Shown here piece after piece: positions 37,643 to 50,509 of a stretch of 64,000 nt of DNA. The translations under genes were made by a program, and so were the position numbers. The notes beneath the pieces are model-generated. The model was not told the origin of the DNA, did not search any database, and saw only the letters and a program-made list of their open reading frames with translations. Source of the stretch: Xestospongia bergquistia (Eukaryota; Porifera; Demospongiae; Haplosclerida; Petrosiidae); contig OZ014411.1 in assembly GCA_963965975.1 (NCBI GenBank), positions 16,334,446 through 16,398,445 of the forward strand. Reading direction: 5' to 3'. Position 1 is the first letter of the stretch. Every line of letters starts with the position of its first letter.

Positions 37643-38837
37643 TCATACTACAGGATCTACAACTTCCTGTCCCAATAAGAAACTTCCTCCACTTGTTTCA
37701 TCTCTTTCATCTAGTTCATCTTTTGTCACCTTATCAGAAGAAGTGGTAACTATAGCATGCTGAATTTAATCCCAAATAAAATATATAGTGACTTCTGGAA
37801 CACTCTAGTATATTAAAACTCAAAATAAAATTTAAAAAAACAAAAAAATGGACAATATCAACTTAAAGTACAACATTTGAAATTGTCTACTTACAGATTC
37901 TAAATACTTGACAAAACCTTCTGGTCTATATAACAAAGACAACAACTTGGATCTCTATAAAAAGTAATAGTTGAGATTTAGAATGCTATATTAAATTTAC
38001 AGAACATATCAGTGTCTCCTTGTTACTATCTTGACATACTATCATTGGTTTAGTAACACAAGAACTAATACAGTTCTTAATATTGGATAACAAAGGGAAC
38101 AAGAGTGAAAGAAAGAGAGAGAGAGAGAGGGGGGGGGAGGGGGGAAGAGAGATAAAGTGAGCTAGAGGGAGAGATTGTTCTATAGAAATGTATCTACACA
38201 CTTACTGTCTCCATTTGCTTTATAGAGTGAGCGATTCCTTTTGAAACTCCAAATAATGTCAATACATCATTCACACCTGTATATAATAACATAACAATAA
38301 ACATTACTTTTATCTATTATCTATGTACTAAGTACAATGATATTAGCTGAACCTTTTAATTTTCTAGACACTCTTTCTCCAATAATAAATCTCTCAATAC
38401 TGTCATCATCCTCTGTATGAGCTAATCACTTAGTACAGTGAAATCTATACAAACAGTAAACCATTTATTGTTGTACTTGATGATTAGTCTTGTTATTAGT
38501 TTAACAGAAGTTTATAAGAAATACCTATAAAAACAAAATGAGTTAATATAACATAATATATGGAGCTCATAGCTTTAACTAATACAATGTAATATTATTA
38601 AGACATGACTAAATGTCTACTATAATATTAAGTAACCTCTAATTGATGATGTCTCCTAGTATAATTATTGTAATGACATAGTTTGTACTAAAATCTATTA
38701 AGAATATAGTGATGACCATATTTAATACATACTTGTGTCTCTGAAAGCTGATGTGAGCAGTTAAAATCTCCAACAAACAAAGACAAGAGATGAAATAACA
38801 ACTGTTCTTTCTCATCCTCAGTCAGCAAGAAAGTATA
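37643..38837 (-). CDS. Unrecognised multi-exon minus-strand gene, copy 4
   Basis: The exons are retained although the rest of this unit is rearranged. The exon 4 frame is open (unlike copy 2), and the first exon reads FHLLSLFVGD instead of FHLLFLFVGD. Unit homology ends at about 38935, about 100 bp upstream of the first recognised exon, so any more distal 5' exon or promoter would differ from the other copies. Confidence 0.5.
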
Positions 38838-38935
38838 CTTACAATAATTGTGTATAAAATAAGGATGATATTTACATACCAAATATGGTCATTGGTATAT
38901 GAGTACCTGTATAAGTTTGTATTAGATGGAAAATT

Positions 38936-39217
38936 TGATTATGTCTTGATAAAGTCTTCTTCTCAAGAGCTAATCTCCTAAAGACGATCATTCAAAGCAA
39001 GTATCCTTTAAGTACCAATAGCTCTTAAATACAAGTACCTCTTCAAACACAAGTATTATTTAGAATTGTTTATGAACACAATAGTGTCAATAAGTGTTTA
39101 TTGTTAGCACAAAGTTGTAGCCCCTCCTCCATTTGATGATCAAATATTATGTATGATTATTTCTAAATTGTTAGAAATTGTTCCATAATTCTACAGTCTA
39201 TTCTATTATAACTAAAC

Positions 39218-39219
<2 letters not shown>
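38936..39219. other. Unique AT-rich DNA
   Basis: First sequence outside the tandem array. It holds several CAAGTA/AAGTACC-like short repeats but no coding or structural feature I can name. Confidence 0.5.
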
Positions 39220-39279
<60 letters not shown>

Positions 39280-39292
39280 ATATATAATATTA
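39220..39292. repeat. (AT)n microsatellite
   Basis: About 70 bp of almost pure AT dinucleotide repeat. Confidence 0.95.
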
Positions 39293-39359
39293 CTTGGTTG
39301 TGTCTCTAGCATGACTTACATTCGTTTTGATCTTTCTCGTTTTGTTAACTATTCTGAAG

Positions 39360-40380
39360 AGAGAACAGAGAGTGAATGGATACATAGATAGATGAATAGA
39401 TGGATATATGGATGTATGGATATGTGAATTAATAGATGGATATATGAATATGTGAATAGATGGATTGATGTATGGACAGAGAGAGGAATGGATAGATGGA
39501 TATTTGGATATGTGAATGGATAAGTAGATTAATGGTTATGTGGATGGATTGATAAATATGATGGATGGATGTATTGATGAATAGATGAATGGATGGATAT
39601 GTGGATGGATGGATGTGTGGATAGATAGATGGATGGATGCGTGCATACGTGAATAGATTACTGGACAGATGGATGTATGGATTGATAGATGGATGTGTGA
39701 ATGGATGGATGGATATTGGATAAGTAAATGGATGGACCTGTGGATATATTGATAAATGGATGGATATGTAGATGGATAAATATGTGAATTGATGGATGGA
39801 TAGATAAATATGTGGATGGATGATGGAGATGTGAATAGATTAATGGATAGATGAATGTATTGATGGACAGTTAGTTATATGGATGGATTTGTGGATGTAT
39901 GGATGGATATTGGATATGTAAATAATGGATGGATGAATGGATATGTGGATGTATTGATGAATTGATGGATGTGTGTATGTATATATGGATGTCTGAACAT
40001 ATCAACATGTGGATTGATGGATGGATGGATGGATAGGTGAATATGTGGATGGATGATGGATGATAATGGATATGTGGATGGATGGATGGATGGATAATAG
40101 ATATGTCAATGGATGGATGGATGGATAATAGATATGTCAATGGATGGATGGATAATGGATATATCAATGGATGGATGGATAATGGATATGTCAATGGATG
40201 GATGGATAATGGATATGTCAATGGATGAATGAATAATGGATATGTCAATGGATGGATGGATAATGGATATGTCAATGGATGGATAGATGAATAACGGATA
40301 TGTAAATGGATGGATGGATAATGGATATGTCAATGGATGGATAGATGAATAATGTATATGTCAATGGATGAATGGTGTGA
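39360..40380. repeat. GGAT-type repeat with 27-bp higher-order unit
   Basis: About 1 kb of GGAT/GATG tetranucleotide variants. From about 40090 onward it resolves into a 27-bp unit (ATATGTCAATGGATGGATGG plus ATAATGG). Because 27 is a multiple of three, the minus strand stays open with repeats of HPLTYPLSI; this is not a gene. Confidence 0.9.
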
Positions 40381-40778
40381 AGTAAACAATACATCAAACA
40401 TTTCCCTCTCTCATTGTAAGATTCAAGAAATAGCCTCCTTGAGTTCTGGTGATTGAAATCTCCTTAAGAACAATGACAACACAGATGTACGTTTAGTATG
40501 TTTTAACTATAATGTCATTAGAATATCAACTCTATAACATCCCTTTATACTCTATTTCATCACTATATTTTTTTAAATAGAGTTAGGATTAATTAAGAAG
40601 TAAATTGTCTCTATTATATTATAGTACTTCAACAGTGTTTACTTATAATACATAAACATTTACATTTTAATATCAATACACACTATTGCTTTTTATCAAT
40701 AATAATATTATGTACTTTACCAAGTGACAGTAGTGATCTTTGAAAATAGCAACGATGGTCAGAAATTTAACAGACGAG

Positions 40779-40875
40779 TGCATATAACGGACCAAGAGTA
40801 ATAGAGCATCTAATTTCATCAGGGGGTGGAGCATCTTCATGACATAGCAACTCTCCATATGCCATCAAATGGACT
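40779..40875. pseudogene. Diverged fragment of the unit's IgGFc 3' region
   Basis: Matches unit positions about 5338-5433 (GGACCAAGAGTAATAGAGC versus GGACAGGAGTAATAGAGC, then TCAGGGGGTGGAGCATCTTC) with clear divergence, unlike the near-identical copies. The best-kept reading is on the minus strand, EDAPPPDE followed by I or V and R. It is an older relative of the array's sequence. Confidence 0.6.
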
Positions 40876-41760
40876 CATAATGGCAACTTTCTTTCTTCGT
40901 CAAAACATGTCCCCATATTCTTTCAAGGAGATCACATAGATTATTAATACAGGTTTTCCTTTTAATGTTATTTTGGACCTCAGGACTCTACCTAACATAT
41001 GTTTAACCTTAGATATTTATAATAGAAGCTATTATATATTATTATGTGTTAACATGTACCCTCAATCTACACTTTATCTATAACTGTAATATAAACTTGA
41101 AATGGTTGAATGATGTCTTTCTGTCAGTCAGCAAGGGGAGAGACAGATAGACAGGCAGGCAGAGTATTTGAGATGTTGATCCAAATGATAATATATAAGT
41201 ACCACTATTCTGGGCTTTGATTTTCTTCATTCATCAACTCTTGCAGTCTCATAAAATTCCCAGGAGTAGATTTAGCATCAGTCTCCTCACTCTACATATA
41301 AAATTGAACAATATATGTACTTCAAGAGGGTGGAGTCAAATGAAGGAAACATCACCATCTTCAGAAATTAGAGCAAATGTAATTGTCCTACCTTCTTGTT
41401 TATTTCATGGGTACAATTTGGGTACAAACTCGACACTTTGACCAGTATTGGAAGAATCATGTGAGTTATCTATAGAGGAAAGAATTATTTGAAGACAAAC
41501 ACCAATATTATTACTAATAGATCCAAAGCTGCAGCATCACAGGATGCTTTATTGTTAATACACAATTTTTTAAAAATCAAATTTATATAACTTGCGACAA
41601 TTCCAAATATGAAGTCAGCAATTATTAATATATTGTTATTTTCATGTTTATTTATTTCAGCAGAACAAGTTTCAAATTTTCTTATTAATTTTAGTTAGAG
41701 GCTCTCCTGCATCCTCTTTATTACTGTCAATTCCTCATCTATTTTTATTTATGTTTGTAA
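40876..41760. other. No gene seen
   Basis: AT-rich DNA with a short GACAGATAGACAGGCAGG stretch near 41141. A 74-codon + strand frame at 41217-41441 has no recognisable motif. Confidence 0.4.
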
Positions 41761-42720
41761 GATATTTAATTATTCTACCTTTACTATGGATTGCCTACAG
41801 TTAGCAAAATTTCATTGAAGTACAATTTGCAGAGAATCTCCACTCCTCCTTGTGGTGGCTCACAAGAGTATTGTCTTTCCCTAGTAACTTTACAACATAT
41901 AGAAGACCCACACCAGCACAAAACATGGTGTAGATCAAGACATGAAACAAAACTAGTAATCAAAACAGTTCACCTACACCTTTTGCACTTAGCATGTACT
42001 TGAATTACACTCACCTAAGAACTCTTTTAACACACTGTACTGTCCTAGTTGTACAGACATGTAACTAATTTTTTTTGGGAAGTAGCTATTTGATGGACCA
42101 TATCATTTTGCCTTTTAAGTTTTCAGAAACTGTGCCAATGCAAAAGAAATCAGGAGTGATTTCAGGCAATGGATTAATTTAGGAGAGAGCTGTGACCTTT
42201 TTGGAGTAACCACAATTTTATCAATGATATTTATTTCTTTACTGAGCTCTCTATAGCTGAGCAGATTTTTTTCACGAAGTGATTGCAAAGCTCTGGAAAC
42301 TTCCTCAATACAGATTTAACTTTGTCTCTTTAACTCCCTCAGTACTATAATGATCACTTCATTTTGGATGAACTGTTTACTGCAGATTTTTCTAATTTGC
42401 TCAATGGTGTACAAGTCACCTTTCAGTTGTGTCCATTGAAATAGACTTCCAATCCAGCTTTAGCACAAATTTCTTAATGAGTTATTTGGTTGGTATAATT
42501 GCAGACCTTGTGTCTTGTAAAGTGACTATAAGCACATGGCGCACAGGAAAAACTTTCATGTGGCACTATAGTACTAGGTGAAGATTCAGGAGAGACTATT
42601 TTTGGCCAATAGTTTAGCTTTAAAACATTTGAGAGGGAGATATCCAATACTTTAGCCTTTGATATTTATATCCATGTTTTGTTTGTTTATTTCATTGACT
42701 CATTATATCTTTGTAATAAT
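41760..42720 (-). pseudogene. Degraded cysteine-rich frame, possible transposase tail
   Basis: The minus strand near 41800-42000 reads HAKCKRCR, a stop, TSFVSC, VLCWCGSSICC, then QYSC and ILCKLYFNE. Spaced Cys pairs before a short end recall the C-terminal zinc-binding region of piggyBac-type transposases. Further up (about 42190-42440) a coherent but broken frame reads IEEVSRALQSLREKNLLSYR. There are many stops. The family assignment is a guess. Confidence 0.2.
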
Positions 42721-42730
42721 TATCATTTAG

Positions 42731-45050
42731 TATGGACGTACACCACTCCATGCAGCTTATTGGAAAAGAAATGATGTCATTGCAAAGATGCTAGTTAATG
42801 CTAATGCCAACAATTTAGAAGCTGTACAGGCTGTAAGTCATATGTTATAAGTTTGTGCATATTTGTATGTATTATGTACCAAATCTCTCTTTAATTTGCT
42901 CTGTATTTGTAGTGCTTGTTGTGATGTGCACTTTATGTAATTATAGCATTCACAGTATATAAATATGTACATAAATATACTATAAATCAAACAGGTCCAG
43001 CTATTATTAGTCAATATTGTTTGAATTTTGGTGAATGAACAGTTTTTAATGTATCAAGGTAACATCACATTTAGAAGTACATACATATTCTAAGTATAAG
43101 CATTCTATATGAGTGTATGTACATCTTACAATTCTGTAGGAGTATTATGTTTTAATATTAAAAGTAAGAAATGTTTTGTTTCTATTTAGGACATCTTACT
43201 TTTAGAGTCTTTAAGAAAAGGAAATATGGAAGATACTAAGGATGCTCTGTCCAGGGGAGCTAATGTTAACATTGCTGACAAAGTATGCTGACTTATTATT
43301 GATAGTGTTAAGTATACATACACAACCAGAAGGGTTATATGCCAGATAAAGTTGCTTTGATGTAAACAAACCCAAGGACCAACAGACCCATGGTTTGTTA
43401 ATGTGACAGCAAAGCACATGTGCAAAACAGTATGATCTAGGTTGGATTATAATGTATTTGTGATCTAAGTAATTATCATGGAAGTTCAAAGTGATGTCAT
43501 AGCCTTGTGCTATATCAGATAGAGTCATTTAATAAGTTGAAGAAGTTTGTTGACACTTTAAACTCCTTGTATCATATCAACTTTAACATGTTACAGAAAA
43601 AAACCTTTGCTACTTAGTGATAGTTAAAGTTTGACTCAACTGTGGTCATTATTCAAGCACACAACAACCCAAGGATGAGAATTTAGACAATGATCATCTA
43701 ATCTGTATCAATAATGTCTGACAATTCACTGCATTAAAGGTTTTAATAAGTGATGTATACTCCATAATGGGTCATGAGTATTTGATAACGGATTTCATGA
43801 CTATTTGTCAGACACCATTTATGACTTTATGTAATGACAGTTGAATATTGACGACATCAGTGTTTTTCCTTATGAATAGTTAATAAGTGGTCTAGTGATG
43901 GTTTAATATTATGTTAAAGATGTTCTTGCTCATGATTGTCTATAATTAGAGGGAAAGATGCTTCATTTCATTTAAGAACTTATATGTGAATTATATATGT
44001 ATTTGTCATTTATGTATATACATAGGATGACCAAATTAACATTTTATTTAACATGTTATTTATCCAACTTGCTTAAGAAATTATGATAGAAAGTAATGAT
44101 TTGGCATAAAACAACTGAACAACATTGCACTGCATTTACAAAAGTTATGAATATAATGGCAGATGAACACATCACAGTGTTTTAATGAATTATTAATAAG
44201 TGATCTAACATTTGTTTAATACTATGTTAAAAAACTTATCTCTCAAAATTTCTGTGGTTAGAAGGAAAAAAGCAGCATTTCATTCAAAAATTTTTTTGTC
44301 ATTTATATATACACTAACAATCGTTTGTTATATGTGATTTTTCATTTACACAGGGTGGCCAAACTGCTTTATACATTGCATCCAAGGAAGGCAATAATGA
44401 ATGTGTTCAGCTTCTTCTTAAAAACAGTGCTAACCCTGACATTGCTGATTATGTAAGTAGTGACATGCATTAATGGTTATTATTAAATAAGATTAATATA
44501 GAACATATACTATATCCTAAAAAAACATTTTAACCAGGTTAATGTAAACATTATTGTAGAAAGTAAGTGCACAATTGATTAGATGTGCTTTTAGAACTTT
44601 TCTGAAAAATTAGCTCTGATTTCAATCAGTTTCATTTGCTGTAGATATGCTTCCATTAGAAAGTAAAGTGGAACTGCGAGTTCTTTAAATGCAGGCTTAG
44701 ATCTTTGTATATTAAGAATATATTGATGAGATGAGTTGTCTAAATGTCTAACTCTCATTCTTTCAGAAATATTCTACCAATGTTTTAATAGGAAAAATTT
44801 CTTCTTGTTGAGTTGTGACATAATAATTAACTGGCTAAAATACATGTAACAGCTTTCAAATTTAGATATAAATGAAGTATTCTAATTATTATGTTTTGTC
44901 TGAAATAAATAGAATGTTAATGAAGTACTGGAAATACATTTTATTTTTTTTTAGTTTGATAATACACCCCTTCATGCTGCTTGTCAGGGTTGTTATGGTG
45001 ATGTTGTGAAATCCATTTTGTCATCAGGTAAAGTCAATCCAATGGCTAAG
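42731..45050 (+). CDS. Ankyrin-repeat exons
   Basis: Four exons, each close to one ankyrin repeat and in phase 0: 42731-42832 (YGRTPLHAAYWKRNDVIAKM), 43190-43282 (ESLRKGNMEDTKDALSRGAN), 44354-44452 (GGQTALYIASKEGNNECVQL) and the start of 44955 onward (FDNTPLHAACQGCYGDVV). TPLHAA and the G-A-N/S-A-N turns are diagnostic. One-repeat-per-exon layout is usual in this class and eases repeat gain and loss. Confidence 0.85.
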
Positions 45051-45149
45051 AACCGAGATTATCAAACAGCAATGGAGCTTGTTTATCATCACAACATAAA
45101 TCGATTTGGCATTTTAAAGATGTTTGAGCGATTTGAGCAATGTCGAAAA

Positions 45150-46450
45150 GACTTTCCTGTAGAATCCTATAGCAAAGTCTTTTTTTGTGGTAACACTGGT
45201 GCAGGTAAAAGTTCACTTGCAGCAGTCATTATGGAACGAGCTAAGAAGCCGCCTAACTATGAGTTTGACACATCTGATCCTATTCCAGTAGATTTACTTA
45301 CTACTGGGATTAATGCACATACCTTTTCAAGTCACGAAGTGGGAAACATTGTCCTTTATGATCTTGCAGGGCATAGGGAGTATTACAGTAGTCATGCAGC
45401 AATTCTTGAAAATCTCATGTTAAGCACACCTGGCGTTTTTGCCATACTTTCTAAGATGACCGATGATCTCCTCACAATTAAGTATGATTTATTTTACTGG
45501 TTTAATTTTATAAAGAATGTCAGTCTTAATTTATCAAGCTCAAGGCCATCTCAAATACTTGTCATTGGAAGTCGACTTGATGAGATTACTAATGGTTGTG
45601 AGGAAATTTCTAAAGTAGTTGCTGAAGTTGCTATAAAAGCTAATCATTCACAAGACTTTCGTGGGTTCTTACCTATGGAATGTCATCGTCCTGGTGGAAA
45701 AGGTGTCAAGAATTTTGTTGCTATGCTTTCTTATAGCTGCAAAGCTGTACTTGAGCGATCCGATAAAATTAGTTTCTACTGCCATGTTCAATTCTCGTTC
45801 TTGCAGTTGCTTCGAAGCAAAGAGAATATTGTAGCTATTAGCTTGAAGAAGCTGTGTATCAAATTAAGAGAGTGTGACGACCCTTCACTTCCTTCAGAAA
45901 GGTCAGTCTTATTGGAACTCCTAACCACTTTATGTGACAAAGGTCTCATCTTGTTCCTTAAAAATGAGGATGATGCTCAAAGTTGGATAGTTATTGACAG
46001 AGCTGCTCTTCTCACTGAAGTCAATGGCATTCTTTTTGCTCCAAAGGCAATCAAACATGCCCATGAAGATATTGCTAGTAATACTGGTATTGTGCCTACA
46101 TCTGTTTTGGAAAGATTATTTCCAAGCATGATATTCACATGTTAATTGGGTTCCTTAGAAGTCTTCAGTTCTGTCATGTTTTAGAATCCAGTACTCTACA
46201 AATATTCAAAACCAATATATCAGCTTCAATTCCTCTGCCATCAGATGAGCTGTTATTTTTTCCATCCCTCATTGATGCTAAGCCCCCTACAGATATTAAA
46301 ATAGAAAATGGATTAGGATGGTGCCTCTGGTGTCCTGATCATAACCAATTTCTTTCAACACGATTTCTTCATGTTCTCCTTTTTAGCCTTTCCTACATTT
46401 TTTGTCTTCCACGCCGTAATAGAGCTGGAGAATTTGCTAGAGATCCATAA
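45150..46450 (+). CDS. Roc GTPase and COR-like region
   Basis: The P-loop is GNTGAGKSS (about 45190-45216). The G3 motif DLAGH follows at about 45360. The G4 position reads SRLD in place of NKxD. After the GTPase, a segment with RECDDPSLPSERSVLLELLT and WIVIDRAALLTEVNGILFAP resembles the COR region of Roc-COR (ROCO) proteins. The frame slips near 46130 and resumes at HMLIGFLRSLQF. The TAA at 46448-46450 precedes LLMLARRCDVW. Confidence 0.75.
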
Positions 46451-47589
46451 CTACTAATGTTAGCTCGTCGTTGTGATGTTTGGACGAATGGCATTTATTG
46501 GGAGAATGACGATGATGAAGTTGAAGTTATTGTCGAAGTGACAGAGCACTATCATTGCGTTACAGTATTTACATCAGTGAATGATATTAAAAAGAGCCGC
46601 AAAGTTTTCAATGATGTTGTTCAGGTCATATTAACATTGAAGAGTCAGATGCACTTGTTTGAATGTGAGGAGTACCTCATTGCTCCTAGCGATATAGGAA
46701 AAGCTCGTAGTCTTTCTATGAATGAACGCACACTTTATAATATAAAAGATGTTGCTCGATCAGTGCTTACAAAAGGTAAAGTTAGAGATGACAGCAACAT
46801 CAAGAGGGTGAACATTGAACATATTGTGGGAGTTGATGACCCTTTTCTTCGCATTGCTCCTTTAGTCACAAAAGCACTTTTTAGTGCTGAATTGCCACTT
46901 CAAGAGGACCACCTTCAACACATAGTGAATAGATGTTCTTATTTCTTACCATCACTCTTCTCTTTAAGTCACATGTCAGTAAAGGAACGTTGCAGTCAAG
47001 TTAGTGTGTTTGCTGGATGTAATCCTTTGGTAAATATAACTTGATTTGAATAATGTCTTGTCAATTTATTGTGTATTATACTTATACCACATTCTATCTG
47101 TTTTGTATCACACTTATATGACATTCATACTTCATTCTTTCTTAGATTCTTGCAGATCCTCCATTAAGTGAAGACAAAATAAAAACTATATCTAAGGACC
47201 TCTTTATAGGTTAGTGTATAGTGTTAGTGGCTCTTAAGTATTGGTCATAGCACAACCGTTATGATCATATTGCAGATATAGCGTGTTATGACATAAAACA
47301 AGCATGAGAGCCTCAAGCTCAAAGGTTGTTTATATCACAGCATACTATATGAACAATAGTTTCGTGCAGGGTGGATTATAACATAGTGGGTTGACACCAG
47401 AGAAGCTCAAAGTGATGTCAAAGTGATGTCACAGCCTAGTATCTGCTCTATATTTGTATAATTATAGTGCTGTGATGTCATTTTATCAAGTCTGAACTCT
47501 TCAGTAACACTTTGAACTGCTATGGTATTGTATCCCATGTGTATGTGTCTGAAATGTTAGATGAAACACTTGTTTAAGTAAATCATGAG

Positions 47590-48480
47590 CCAATTTCTCA
47601 CAGCAATTATATTGCTTAACAGGACATTTCTGTTCAAGCCATAACTACCTATGTTACTAGCATATGGCACAAGACTTAACTGTGTATGCATATATATATA
47701 ACAAGTTAAATTATAATACTAACAAGATATTGTCTATATAACATTCTACTATATTCATTGAAGAGGTATGATATAATATCTACTACAAATATACATACAT
47801 GATTCCTATTTAGCTTTCATTTTATAAGAATCAGATCAATTCTTATACATTTCAGAAATCTCAGTATTCTAATAGCATCAGTAAGTATGAACAATTCTCC
47901 CAGTAGATGATCCCTGTCACAAGCCACAGTTTCTATCCAACATTATAAACCACAAATGATGCAATCTGATTGACTAATTATATATGCATATAATAGTTGA
48001 CAATTTGCTTTGTGGATTATTAAAACAATAATGATTTTGAAAATGCTTTAATATAGATATGATATCACACTAACATTATAGTAAATTAAGAAGTCAAGTC
48101 AAGGATTTTCTACAAACTGGTTTTAAAAAATAACTTTGTATTATTAGCAGTTACTTTTGTTATAGAATGTTGTCAGCTACATAACATGTGATCCAAATCT
48201 TATAACTACCTGCCACACATATCTCATGTAATACTCTGTTTTATAGTTCCAAAAGGAAAGAATGGAGCCTTGTCTGATATCTACCTTCGCTTTTTCTGTT
48301 TTGGAACCACCCATACCTTTAGAGCCTGCTAAATCATTACCCTTTAGTCTGGTGTTTTGATAAATATTTTATAGGCTTCATTCTTCATCTGTTAATATTT
48401 TCAAATATAAATTAGGAATATAGTGGTTAGTTTTAAGGCAAAGGAAGTGTATAGATCTACTACAATCCAAAATTAATACT
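47590..48480. repeat. Intronic repeat, copy A
   Basis: About 0.9 kb that recurs at about 48728-49650 (copy B) and, in part, 51706-52580 (copy C). Shared anchors include AATAGCATCAGTAAGTATGA and CATAACATGTGATCCAAATC. It lies in the intron before the first death domain and has no coding frame. Confidence 0.75.
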
Positions 48481-48727
48481 GTTAGGTTTTTATATTTAGA
48501 AAGTAGAGCCTAAGGTATAGTATTAATTTCTCATTGATACATGGGTATTCTGTTAATAAACACCACCAACTATGGACATTGTGTTTGGATTTAGTAATTT
48601 AATTATTGGCTGTTTTTAACAATCTGACTTGTTAAGCTATCTATAAATGTATAATGCATTAAATTTATATATGCAAACATTAAAATATCCTAAACAATCA
48701 TTGAACACTTACACAGAGTTTTCTTTG

Positions 48728-49650
48728 AAGTGGTGTTACAGCAATTATACTGCTAAACAGACACTTATGTTTAAGCCATAACTACTTAGGCTACTAGCAT
48801 ATGGCCCAATACTTAACTGTACTGCATCTATACATAACATGTCAAATTATTAACACACATGCTTCATAATACTAACAAGATATTAACACTTAATAAAGTC
48901 TATATAACATTTTACCATATTCATTGAAAATGTCTGATATAGTAACTACTACAAGTTTACATACATGATTCTTACTTAGCTTTCACTTTATAAGAATCAG
49001 ATCAATTCTTATACATTTCAGAAATGACAATATTCTAATAGCATCAGTAAGTATGAACGATTCTCACAGTACGTAATGTCACCAAACACAGATTCTAGCC
49101 AGCAATATTGACCACAATTGATGAAATTTGATTGTCTAATTATATATATATATATATGTAGCAGTTGACAACTTGCTTTGTGGATTATTAAAACAATAAT
49201 GATTTTGAAAATGCTTTGATGTAGATATGATATCACACTAACATTATAGTAAATTAAGAATTCAAGTCAAGGACTCTCTACAAACTGGTTTTAAAAAATA
49301 TCTTTGTGTTATTACCATTTACTTTTGTTATAGAGTGTTGTCAGCTGCATAACATGTGATCCAAATCTTATGACTACCTGCCATTCACATCTTATGTAAT
49401 ACTCCATTTTATAGTTCTTAAAGGGTAAATGTACCTTTTCCTGATATCTAGTTCTCTATAAAATACATAAGCTTCACCTTTCTTGTATTGAAACCAACCA
49501 TAACTTTAGAATCTGCTAAATCATGACCCTTTAGTCTGTTGTTTTGATAAATAATTTAATAGCTTCCTTCTTTCATCTATTAACATTTTCAAATGTACAT
49601 TAGGAATGTAGTGGTTATTTGTAAGGTACAGGAAGTGCATAGATCTACTC
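48728..49650. repeat. Intronic repeat, copy B
   Basis: Second copy in the same intron, offset by roughly 1.14 kb from copy A. Confidence 0.75.
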
Positions 49651-49886
49651 CAATATTACATGTTATTATATGTACTTCAAATGTTAGTTAAGATGCTAGT
49701 TGTGTATATTGCTGTCATTACTACTTTGTTTGTGTTTGTTTGGATTAATAGTATATAAACTTTTCCTACATCATATCATTTTCAAAAAAAACATTAATAT
49801 AATTTCATATCTATTTCTGTATTTAAAGCTGTCTATAGTTACTGAAGATATATATATTCATCCTTATCAATTGTTTTCTACTGTAG

Positions 49887-50216
49887 ATTCTAGCCAAATT
49901 ATTTCCATAGTTCCTGCAAAGAAAGATGCTATAGAAGTATTGATGCCTATTAAAAACAGATGGTACATGATTGGTACTGCACTTGAAGTCAGCTCAGGAG
50001 ATCTAGATGGCATAAAGTATAGCAATATCCCAGTAGACGAAAAACTGGCTACTATGATGAGCACTTAGTTAGACAAATGTGGTAAAAAAGCTACCTGGGA
50101 AGTACTATTAAAAGCAGTGGAAAGTAAGATTGTTGACAGCCAACAAACAGGGAAAAAGATTCGTGAATTTTTAAAGATACCTGAAAGAAGTGATTGTCAC
50201 TCACATAGTGAAAGAG
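49887..50216 (+). CDS. First death-domain exon, with TAG
   Basis: Begins SSQIISIVPAKKDAIEVLM and contains RWYMIGTALEVSSGDLDGI, TAG, LDKCGKKATWEVLLKAVESK. The W-x2-(L/I)-G ... TWEVLL ... I-x-(E/D)-FL pattern is that of a death domain. The 3' end is phase 1, matching the next exon (50405-50461), a short duplicate of this exon's start (ISQIISKFPAKKD). Confidence 0.75.
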
Positions 50217-50509
50217 GTAGGATTCTACATAATGCGTTTACTAAAATGATAAAGAACTTTGTAAATTTAACTACAAATTACATTTTAACTACATGATATC
50301 ATTTTCAAAAAATGTTAATATTTTTTCAAATGTATTTCTGTATTTAAAGCTATGGTCATAGAAAATATAATATATTCATCCTTATAAATTCTTTTCTACT
50401 GCAGATATTAGCCAGATTATTTCCAAATTTCCTGCAAAGAAGGATATTGCCTCTAGAGAAGGTTAATAAGTGACTAGTACTCCTACTTGTTTGATTTGTT
50501 ATTATTTAG

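Larger units (their letters stand above)
33760..38935. repeat. Segmental duplication unit, copy 4 (truncated mosaic)
   Basis: Starts like the others, then jumps. 33760-34786 matches unit positions 1-1025; 34786-36872 matches about 7098-9050; 36872-37150 jumps back to about 765-1040; 37150-38935 matches about 2747-4520. Homology stops just before the IgGFc exon 1. Each junction falls in a few shared bases (poly-A/T, GGT, CT). The middle block has copy-3-type variants (six VNTR units, GAATGTAG at 35127) and the last block has copy-2-type variants (GATAACGGGG at 37221). Confidence 0.9.

Noticed and set aside
1-38935. The array as a CRISPR or other prokaryotic repeat system
   Set aside because: Units are 11 kb with GT-AG introns and animal gene fragments; no short direct repeats with regular spacers.
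39871-40333. Long minus-strand frames repeating HPLTYPLSI
   Set aside because: Product of the GGAT-type repeat with a 27-bp unit; open only because the period is a multiple of three.
49018-49236. 72-codon minus-strand frame in the intron
   Set aside because: Lies within the intronic repeat and is not kept in its other copies.
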